Source of the DNA: an uncultured Lachnospiraceae bacterium | Lineage (GTDB): Bacteria > Bacillota_A > Clostridia > Lachnospirales > Lachnospiraceae | NCBI GenBank assembly: GCA_910588595.1 | Contig: CAJUQU010000046.1 | Span: 1 to 18,813 of the forward strand | Reading direction: 5' to 3' | DNA: 18,813 nt | In this document: piece after piece, positions 13,313 through 18,813 of the stretch | Position numbering within the stretch: the stretch's first letter is position 1 | Layout: every line of letters begins with the position of its first letter | The notes under the pieces: generated by a model | What the model was told of the DNA's origin: nothing | Databases searched by the model: none | Seen by the model: the letters and a program-made list of their open reading frames with translations, nothing else | Position numbers and translations under genes: made by a program

Positions 13313-16201
13313 ATGCGGAAAAAGGAATATGGGAAAAAAGTGATCAGCATCATCCTGGCAGCGTCCATGATCATCAGCCTGACAGCCTGCGGAGGCGGCA
13401 AGGCGCAGGACGCGCAGCAGACTGTATCGCAGGAGACTGCGGTCACACAGGAGACCACACAGACGGAAACGCCCGCGGAGCCGGAGACTGAGGCAGAACA
13501 GCCTGCGGAGACAGCGGCTGCAAAGTATTCCGTGACAGAGGAGAACGGAAATAAGGAGCTGACCATGGCGCGCCAGCCGGAGGCGTCCTACTGGTTCCCG
13601 GCGCAGCTTCTGGAGTGGAATGCGGACGACGACGAGGATCTGATCTTCAATGTGAGCACGGTTCCGCTTGCGAAGCGGGCAGATATCGACTCGCTTGAGA
13701 CGGTGAATACCACACAGAACAAGGACACGAAGATCTTGTCGATCTCCATCATGAACGCCAGCACCAGCGGAAACTCCCCGCATGGTCTGAACAAGGCGGA
13801 GGCAAACGCGTTCTCCTACTGGCAGTACGTGGACACACTGGTGTACTGGGGCGGTTCTTCGGGAGAGGGACTGATCGTCGCACCGAGCCCGGATGTGGTG
13901 GACGCAGGGCACAAGAACGGCGTGAAGGTGATCGGCACGGTGTTTATGCCGATGGCGGCACACGGCGGCAAGATCGAATGGCTGGATGATCTGCTGCAGA
14001 AAAATGATGACGGCAGCTTCCCTGTTGTGGATAAGCTGATCGAAGTGGCAAATACATATGGATTTGAGGGCTGGTTCATCAACCAGGAGACAGAGGAAGG
14101 GCTGACAAAGGAGCACGCATCACTGATGCAGGAATTCCTCGCTTATTATAAGGACAAAGCGCCGGATCTGGAACTGGTGTACTATGATTCCATGACAGTG
14201 GATGGCGAGATGGACTGGCAGAACTCGCTCACGGAAAAGAATGCGGCATATTTGAAATCAGAGGAAGGCGCTGACGTGGCGGACTCCATGTTCCTGAACT
14301 TCTGGTGGACGACGGATAAGCTTGCTCCCGACGAGCTGTTAAAATCCTCCGCGGAACTTGCGGCGGAGAAGCAGGTTGACCCGTATGACCTGTACGCGGG
14401 CATCGACCTGCAGAGCAACGGCTATGACACGCCGATCAAGTGGAACCTGTTTGAGAATCCGGACGGAGGGACATATACATCATTGGGACTCTACTGCCCG
14501 AGCTGGACGTATTTCTCATCCCAGATGATACAGGATTTCTGGAAGAAGGAAAACAAATTGTGGGTGAACTCACAGGGTGATCCCTCGGCGGATGTGCAGG
14601 CTTCCGGCGACACTGACTGGAGAGGCGTCTCCACCTATGTCGTGGAGCGGACAGCGCTGACAACCCTTCCGTTCGTGACCAATTTCTCCACAGGAAACGG
14701 TTACGGATTCTACAAGAACGGTGAGCTGATCAGCATGCTCGACTGGAACAACAGGAGTATATCCGACGTGCTGCCCACATACCGCTATATCATCGAGAAT
14801 GGAGAGGGCAACAAGCTGACGGCGGATCTCGACGTGGGTGACGCATACTACGGCGGAACCAGCCTGATCCTGCGCGGGAACTTGAAGCAGGGCGTGCCGT
14901 CCACCATCAGGATGTACAGCGCGGACCTTCCTGTCTCAGACAAGATGACATTTACCACTACAGCGAGGGCAAAGGGTGCGGAGGTTGCACTTGACGCGGT
15001 GCTCACACTCGACGACGGATCGGAACTCGTGCTCGAAGGCGACAGGAAAGTAGTCGATGAGTGGACGACAGTTTCCTACAAGACATCGGATCTTGCAGGC
15101 AAGACCGTGAAGGCGATCTCCTACAGACTGACCTCCGCTGCGGACAGCGGATCCCTTCAGTTCCGCTTCGGCAATATCACCATGATCGAGGCAGACAGCG
15201 AGGAGACAGCTGCGGTGAGCAACGTGAAGGTGCTCGACAGCGAGTTCGACGAGGACGGAATGTATGCGGGCGTGCGCCTTGCATGGGACAGCGATGTGCA
15301 GACAGATTACTATGAGGTTTACCGCATCAACCAGGATCAGAGCAAATCGCTCCTGGGCGTGTCCAACACAAACAGTTTCTACATCAACACACTGCCCCGC
15401 ACAGACGAGACGAACAAGTCCACATTTGAGGTGGTTCCCGTCAATGCACTCCTGGCGGAGGGCACCGGTGCGACCGTGACGATGGACTGGCCGGACAACA
15501 GCATCCCGAAGGCGGCATTCGCAGCGGACATCACGCTGGCAGCGCCGGGTGAGACCATCACGTTCCAGAGCCTGAGCTCGCAGAATACAGAGAAGGTGAC
15601 ATGGACGCTCGCAGGTGCAGACAAGGAGTCCGCGGAGGGCGACAGCGTTTCTGTCACCTATGCAGAGGAGGGCGTGTACGCCGTTTCGATGAAGGCGGAG
15701 AACGCGTCCGGCAGCAGCGAGGCTTCGAAGGAAGGCTATATCGTGATCACGCAGAAGGCAGCGGATGGGCTTTCACTGCTCTCACAGGGAGCCGGCACAG
15801 AGGCTGACACCTATGTCAATGACAACGAGGCGCCGCAGTTTGCAGTGGACGGCGATTACACCAAGAAATGGTGCGCGACAGGAAGTGCACCTCATGAGAT
15901 CACACTCGATCTCGGCTCCGTCAAGACTGTCAGCGCGGTCGATGTATACCACGCAGAGGCAGGCGGCGAGGGCAAAGACATGAACACCAAGTCCTACGCG
16001 ATCATGGTCAGCGAGGACGGCGCATCGTTCGAGGAGGTGCGCAGTGTCACCAGGAACACAGCGGGCACGACACATGACGCATTCGCCCCTGTGAAGGCAC
16101 AGTACGTCAAGCTCGTGGTGAACAAACCGACACAGGGAAGCGACAGTGCAGCGCGCATCTACGAAGTGGAGGTATTCGGATTAGACGATACTCTGGAATA
16201 A
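13313..16201 (+). CDS. Modular GH85 endo-beta-N-acetylglucosaminidase, surface lipoprotein
   Basis: This 962-residue lipoprotein would cut between the two core GlcNAc residues of protein N-glycans, releasing Man(n)GlcNAc. The signal peptide ends in the lipobox LTAC (23-26). A Gln/Thr/Glu-rich linker (27-70) spaces it from the membrane. The GH85 barrel runs from about 85 to 430: YWFPAQLLEWN (93-103), VYWGG, GVKVIGTVF (203-211), and the catalytic motif GWFINQETEEG with Asn257 and Glu259, the pair used for substrate-assisted cleavage in Endo-A, Endo-M and Endo-D. A beta-sandwich region follows (about 440-630), then a fibronectin-III-like domain (633-725), a PKD-like domain (732-815), and a C-terminal F5/8-type or CBM32-like domain (818-957) with LDLGSVKTVSAVDVYH. 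The ATG follows AAAGGAG (13296-13302) by 10 bases. It is the only clearly exported glycosidase in the locus, so it likely starts the pathway at the cell surface. Confidence 0.95.
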   Translation: MRKKEYGKKVISIILAASMIISLTACGGGKAQDAQQTVSQETAVTQETTQTETPAEPETEAEQPAETAAAKYSVTEENGNKELTMARQPEASYWFPAQLLEWNADDDEDLIFNVSTVPLAKRADIDSLETVNTTQNKDTKILSISIMNASTSGNSPHGLNKAEANAFSYWQYVDTLVYWGGSSGEGLIVAPSPDVVDAGHKNGVKVIGTVFMPMAAHGGKIEWLDDLLQKNDDGSFPVVDKLIEVANTYGFEGWFINQETEEGLTKEHASLMQEFLAYYKDKAPDLELVYYDSMTVDGEMDWQNSLTEKNAAYLKSEEGADVADSMFLNFWWTTDKLAPDELLKSSAELAAEKQVDPYDLYAGIDLQSNGYDTPIKWNLFENPDGGTYTSLGLYCPSWTYFSSQMIQDFWKKENKLWVNSQGDPSADVQASGDTDWRGVSTYVVERTALTTLPFVTNFSTGNGYGFYKNGELISMLDWNNRSISDVLPTYRYIIENGEGNKLTADLDVGDAYYGGTSLILRGNLKQGVPSTIRMYSADLPVSDKMTFTTTARAKGAEVALDAVLTLDDGSELVLEGDRKVVDEWTTVSYKTSDLAGKTVKAISYRLTSAADSGSLQFRFGNITMIEADSEETAAVSNVKVLDSEFDEDGMYAGVRLAWDSDVQTDYYEVYRINQDQSKSLLGVSNTNSFYINTLPRTDETNKSTFEVVPVNALLAEGTGATVTMDWPDNSIPKAAFAADITLAAPGETITFQSLSSQNTEKVTWTLAGADKESAEGDSVSVTYAEEGVYAVSMKAENASGSSEASKEGYIVITQKAADGLSLLSQGAGTEADTYVNDNEAPQFAVDGDYTKKWCATGSAPHEITLDLGSVKTVSAVDVYHAEAGGEGKDMNTKSYAIMVSEDGASFEEVRSVTRNTAGTTHDAFAPVKAQYVKLVVNKPTQGSDSAARIYEVEVFGLDDTLE

Positions 16202-16209
16202 AATCTTTT

Positions 16210-16235
16210 CAGCAGTCTGGACTTCCAGGCTGCTG
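16210..16235 (+). repeat. Hairpin after the GH85 gene
   Basis: CAGCAG-T-CTGG and CCAG-G-CTGCTG can form an 11-bp stem (one T-G wobble) 8 bases after the GH85 stop. No T-tract follows, so it is a poor intrinsic terminator. It overlaps the -35 region and spacer of the nagB promoter candidate, so it may act as a message-end structure only. Confidence 0.5.
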
Positions 16236-16246
16236 ACTGGTATAAT
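16218..16246 (+). promoter_or_regulatory. nagBA promoter with extended -10
   Basis: TGGACT (16218-16223, 4 of 6) and a perfect TATAAT (16241-16246) are 17 bp apart, and TGG just before the -10 gives the extended TGnTATAAT form. The predicted start near 16253 leaves a leader of about 30 bases before nagB. This suggests nagBA can be expressed apart from the upstream glycan operon. Confidence 0.65.
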
Positions 16247-16283
16247 AGGGGTGTATCAAAATCAGCGTGGTAAAGGAGTACAT

Positions 16284-17018
16284 ATGAGATTAATTGTAAC
16301 AGATGATTACAGCAATATGAGCAGGAAAGCTGCTGGTCTGATCGCGTCACAGGTCATTTTGAAACCAAACAGTGTTCTGGGTCTGGCGACAGGCTCGACA
16401 CCGATCGGCATATACGAACAGCTGTCAGCGTGGCATCAGAGTGGAGAACTTGATTTTTCCCAGATCACAACGGTAAATTTAGATGAATATTGTGGTCTTG
16501 CCCCGGACAATGAACAGAGTTATCACTATTTCATGACGGAACATTTGTTCTCGAAGGTGAACCTGCCAAAAGGAAGGCAGTTCCTGCCGGATGGAATGAA
16601 CCTGGATGCTGACAGGGAGTGCGAGCGGTATCAGAATCTGATCGGACTGCTGGGCGGGATCGACATACAGCTGCTAGGGCTGGGCCATAACGGCCATATC
16701 GGATTTAACGAGCCGTCGGACGCTTTTGTGAAAGATGTGCATCAAGTGGAATTGACGGAGAAGACGATCGAGGCAAACAAGCGCTTTTTTGACAGCATAG
16801 AGGATGTCCCCAGAAAAGCGTACACGATGGGGATCGGTACGATTTTCCAGGCAAAAAAGATCTTGTTAGTAGTAAGCGGAGCGGAGAAAGCGGGAATCCT
16901 AAGACAGGTGATGTGTGGACCGATCTGGCCCCAGGTTCCGGGGTCGATCCTGCAGCTGCACCCGGATGTGACGGTGGTGGCTGACCAGGAAGCGGCAGGG
17001 GAGCTCGAGAGGGCATGA
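16284..17018 (+). CDS. nagB: Glucosamine-6-phosphate deaminase
   Basis: This 244-residue cytoplasmic enzyme converts glucosamine-6-phosphate to fructose-6-phosphate and ammonia. Family motifs are LGLATGSTPIGIY (32-44), VNLDEYCGLAPDNEQSYHYF (64-83) with catalytic Asp67, LGLGHNGHIGFNEP (131-144) with Asn136, His138 and Glu143, and YTMGIGTIFQAKKI (180-193). Asn at 136 follows the Bacillus-type enzyme; E. coli has Asp. The length is that of the short Firmicute form without the allosteric C-terminal extension of E. coli NagB. The ATG at 16284 is chosen because AAAGGAG (16272-16278) lies 5 bases before it; an in-frame GTG at 16251 has no ribosome site and falls at the predicted transcription start. 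nagA follows 60 bp later. Confidence 0.96.
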   Translation: MRLIVTDDYSNMSRKAAGLIASQVILKPNSVLGLATGSTPIGIYEQLSAWHQSGELDFSQITTVNLDEYCGLAPDNEQSYHYFMTEHLFSKVNLPKGRQFLPDGMNLDADRECERYQNLIGLLGGIDIQLLGLGHNGHIGFNEPSDAFVKDVHQVELTEKTIEANKRFFDSIEDVPRKAYTMGIGTIFQAKKILLVVSGAEKAGILRQVMCGPIWPQVPGSILQLHPDVTVVADQEAAGELERA

Positions 17019-17078
17019 TGCGTGTTCCATGCACGCTCTAAAATGCGAGGTGCAGAGTAGCACGATCAGGAGGCTGAC

Positions 17079-18203
17079 ATGGTTATAAAGAACGGTCTTG
17101 TTTACGGTGAGGATCAATGTTTTCAGACAAGAGATATTTTTATCGAGGATCATCGGTTTGTGGAAAGCGTGGACAGCAGTGACGCGGAAGTGATCGATGC
17201 GCAGGGCTTGTATGTCCTGCCGGGACTGATCGATGTCCACAGTCATGGCGCTGTGGGAGCTGACTTTTCCGATGCCGATGCCAGAGGGCTTGCCGAGATC
17301 CTGCGCTATGAAAAGAGCTGTGGTATCACGACATACTGTCCCACGACGATGACACTTCCCAGAAGTCAGTTTCTGGCGATGTTTGATGCCATGAAAGAAC
17401 TGGAGATAACGCCGGAAATGGCACAGATCGCAGGGATCAATATGGAGGGGCCTTTTCTCGACAGTCCAAAAAAGGGCGCGCATGCGGGCGAATTTATACA
17501 GGAGCCGGATGTGGCATTTTTCAGGGAGTGCAGCGCGAGATGCGCGGCGGCATGTCCGACAGAACTCGGGCGGCATATCCGGCTGGTGACACTTGCGCCA
17601 AACACGAGCGGAGCGATCGGATTTATCGATGCGCTGAAGGATGAGACGACGATCGCGCTGGGGCATACCGCAGCGGATTATGACACGGCAAGGAAAGCGC
17701 TTGATGCGGGAGCGAGGCACATCACACACCTGTTCAATGCGATGGAGCCGTTCTCACACCGCTCGCCGGGGCTGATCGGTGCCGCGGCCGAGGATCCGGA
17801 CTGCATGGCGGAACTGATCTGTGACGGTATTCACGTGCATGCGAGTGCGGTGCGCGCAGCCTTTTCGCTGTTTCCAGGCAGGATCGTGCTGATCAGCGAT
17901 TCTATGCGTGCGGCGGGGATGGTCGACGGAACGTACACGCTTGGCGGGCAGCAGGTACACGTCAAGGGAAAGCTTGCCACGCTGTCAGACGGCACGATCG
18001 CAGGCTCCGTGACAAATCTGTATGACTGTATGCGGACCGCGGTGTCTTTTGGCATTCCGCTCGAGGATGCGGTGGCAGCGGCGACCATCAATCCGGCGAG
18101 GAGCATCGGGATCGATGACGAGGTCGGGGTGATCGCTGTCGGAAAACAGGCGGATGTACTGCTGGTAGATAAGGATATGAAGCTGGTCAGGGTGATCGGC
18201 TGA
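17079..18203 (+). CDS. nagA: N-acetylglucosamine-6-phosphate deacetylase
   Basis: This 374-residue amidohydrolase removes acetate from GlcNAc-6-phosphate, giving glucosamine-6-phosphate for NagB. Visible metal and active-site residues are His54 and His56 (IDVHSHG), Glu123 (NMEGPFL), His196 (LGHTAAD), His217 (HITHLFNAME) and catalytic Asp274 (LISDSMRAAG). With the first two histidines intact it can bind two metals, as in Bacillus NagA. The C-terminal NPARSIGIDDEVGVIAVGKQ returns to the small beta domain of the family. The ATG follows AGGAGG (17068-17073) by 5 bases. The gene order nagB-nagA under one promoter ends at the terminator at 18212. Its substrate needs a GlcNAc kinase or PTS entry, neither of which is in the window. 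Confidence 0.96.
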   Translation: MVIKNGLVYGEDQCFQTRDIFIEDHRFVESVDSSDAEVIDAQGLYVLPGLIDVHSHGAVGADFSDADARGLAEILRYEKSCGITTYCPTTMTLPRSQFLAMFDAMKELEITPEMAQIAGINMEGPFLDSPKKGAHAGEFIQEPDVAFFRECSARCAAACPTELGRHIRLVTLAPNTSGAIGFIDALKDETTIALGHTAADYDTARKALDAGARHITHLFNAMEPFSHRSPGLIGAAAEDPDCMAELICDGIHVHASAVRAAFSLFPGRIVLISDSMRAAGMVDGTYTLGGQQVHVKGKLATLSDGTIAGSVTNLYDCMRTAVSFGIPLEDAVAAATINPARSIGIDDEVGVIAVGKQADVLLVDKDMKLVRVIG

Positions 18204-18211
18204 TGGTACGG

Positions 18212-18248
18212 AACAAAAAACTGTCTATTGAATAGGCAGTTTTTTGTT
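18212..18248 (+). terminator. Strong intrinsic terminator after nagA
   Basis: AACAAAAAACTG (18212-18223) pairs perfectly with CAGTTTTTTGTT (18237-18248), and the stem extends inward through a T-G wobble and CTAT/ATAG to a 3-base loop. The A-tract and T-tract on either side would let it work in both directions. It ends the nagBA unit 9 bases after the nagA stop. Confidence 0.9.
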
Positions 18249-18249
18249 T

Positions 18250-18258
18250 GGGGGGGGG
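18250..18258 (+). other. Run of nine G
   Basis: Nine consecutive G directly follow the terminator. Such a run can slip in replication or be miscounted in sequencing. It lies upstream of the candidate promoter of the next gene and not in a coding region. Confidence 0.8.
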
Positions 18259-18308
18259 TGCGCTCAGCGGTTAAAAGAGATAAAAATAGAAATATAAGAA
18301 ATTGTTTA

Positions 18309-18337
18309 TTGTAAAAGGGGTAATTGTATATTATAGT
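18309..18337 (+). promoter_or_regulatory. Candidate promoter of the AI-2E-family gene
   Basis: TTGTAA (18309-18314, 4 of 6) and TATAGT (18332-18337, 5 of 6) are 17 bp apart in an AT-rich stretch. The start would be near 18344, about 40 bases before the ATG. It separates this gene from the nag genes. Confidence 0.5.
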
Positions 18338-18385
18338 GTATTCAAGGCATATTAGCCTCATACAAAATACGAGGAGGATTTCGGT

Positions 18386-18813
18386 ATGAAATCGGATAAA
18401 AAACAATTTCTGCAGATAGGGCTCACTATATTTGCCAGTCTCTCAGCGGTTGTTGCATTTTTCTTTATTGTGCTGCGCTATCAGGGACTCAAAGCGTATC
18501 TGGATATCGTGTCGCTGGCGCTCCAGCCGGTGATGGCGGGCGTTGTGATCGCATATGTGCTCTGTCCTGTTGCAAAGTTTCTGGAGCGGCAGTTTCGCCG
18601 GGTGAAGGGACTCTCCCGCGCTGCACGGCCGCTTTCTGTCGTGTTCACACTGATTTTTGCCATGGGTATCCTGGGACTGTTCTGTGCTTTGGTGCTGCCG
18701 CAGGTGGTAGAGAGTATCAGGAGTCTTGTGGTGGATCTGCCTGCCATGCTGGAGACCCAGCTTACAAGGTTGGAAAGCTATCTGGAAGCAGACAGTGATG
18801 CAGCGGCTACAGC
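18386..18813 (+). CDS. AI-2E-family (DUF20/PerM) membrane protein, 5' part only
   Basis: The first 142 codons run off the right edge of the window without a stop. The ATG follows GAGGAGG (18371-18377) by 8 bases. A short polar N-terminus is followed by hydrophobic segments at about 10-30 (IGLTIFASLSAVVAFFFIVL) and 41-62, the latter ending in the family-like stretch VIAYVLCPVAKFLER, then a third at about 78-100 (LSVVFTLIFAMGILGLFCAL). The following VLPQVVESIRSLVVDLPAML matches the amphipathic region after helix three in this family. Members include the AI-2 exporter TqsA and sodium/proton antiporters; the substrate here is unknown. It has its own promoter and is unlikely to belong to the glycan pathway. 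Confidence 0.8.
   Translation, partial: MKSDKKQFLQIGLTIFASLSAVVAFFFIVLRYQGLKAYLDIVSLALQPVMAGVVIAYVLCPVAKFLERQFRRVKGLSRAARPLSVVFTLIFAMGILGLFCALVLPQVVESIRSLVVDLPAMLETQLTRLESYLEADSDAAAT

Noticed and set aside
13213..13491. Small frame translating the 14-bp repeat into a Lys/Pro/Gly/Met-rich peptide
   Set aside because: It overlaps the GH85 signal-peptide coding region in another frame and has no ribosome-binding site. A leader peptide cannot be excluded, but nothing in the sequence supports it.
12764..14116. 450-codon open frame on the minus strand across the GH38/GH85 junction
   Set aside because: It is antisense to two strongly supported genes and to the repeat region, has a low-complexity Leu/Arg/Cys/His-rich translation, and no recognisable domain. 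It is a by-product of codon use in the real genes.
16251..16283. Upstream GTG start for NagB, adding 11 residues
   Set aside because: It coincides with the predicted transcription start and has no ribosome-binding site. ATG 16284 has AAAGGAG and gives the normal NagB N-terminus.
17020..17036. Small hairpin GCGTG/CACGC between nagB and nagA considered as a terminator
   Set aside because: The stem is only 5 bp, there is no T-tract, and the two genes clearly form one unit.
1..18813. Search for transposases, integrases, tRNA or rRNA genes
   Set aside because: No such gene, terminal repeat or attachment site was recognised by eye. The locus does not show direct marks of recent mobile-element transfer.

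Overview
The window looks like chromosomal DNA from a gut-type Clostridia, most likely Lachnospiraceae. The reasons are Gram-positive style ribosome-binding sites (AAGGAGG), a lipoprotein-type binding protein, LplB/LplC-type sugar permeases, a BspA-like leucine-rich-repeat protein, GC-richer genes around an AT-rich regulatory gap, and gene content typical of host-glycan foragers. This assignment is inferred from content, not from a database match.

Layout. (1) Positions 2-1868 hold the C-terminal end of a BspA-type leucine-rich-repeat protein and an aldo/keto reductase with a cysteine-rich ferredoxin-like tail. (2) A LacI-family regulator (1865-2914, minus strand) overlaps the end of the reductase gene by 4 bp. 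It is divergent from the main locus across a 606-bp AT-rich region that carries promoter candidates, inverted repeats and an 18-bp direct repeat. (3) Positions 3521-16201 carry seven plus-strand genes: two ABC sugar permeases, a lipoprotein solute-binding protein, a GH130 mannoside phosphorylase, a GH20-type hexosaminidase, a GH38 alpha-mannosidase and a large modular GH85 endo-beta-N-acetylglucosaminidase lipoprotein. (4) nagB and nagA (16284-18203) follow from their own extended -10 promoter and end at a strong intrinsic terminator. (5) The window closes in the first 142 codons of an AI-2E-family (DUF20/PerM) membrane protein with its own promoter.

How the genes fit together (inference from families and localisation signals). 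The surface GH85 enzyme would cut the chitobiose core of protein N-glycans, leaving Man(n)GlcNAc oligosaccharides. The binding protein and two permeases would import them intact, because the GH20, GH38 and GH130 enzymes have no signal peptides. Inside, GH20 would remove antennary GlcNAc, GH38 would remove alpha-mannose, and GH130 would phosphorolyse the remaining Man-beta-1,4-GlcNAc to mannose-1-phosphate and GlcNAc. NagA and NagB would take GlcNAc-6-phosphate to fructose-6-phosphate. The layout parallels the pneumococcal N-glycan system (EndoD, NgtS/NgtP1/NgtP2, GH38, GH20C), with GH130 phosphorolysis added. Not in the window: the transport ATPase, a GlcNAc kinase, a phosphomannomutase, and fucosidase, sialidase or galactosidase genes.

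The less-explained parts are non-coding: a perfect 15-bp terminator-like hairpin inside the operon, a three-copy 14-bp tandem repeat that competes for one complementary arm just before the GH85 ribosome-binding site, and the repeat-rich regulator/transporter gap.
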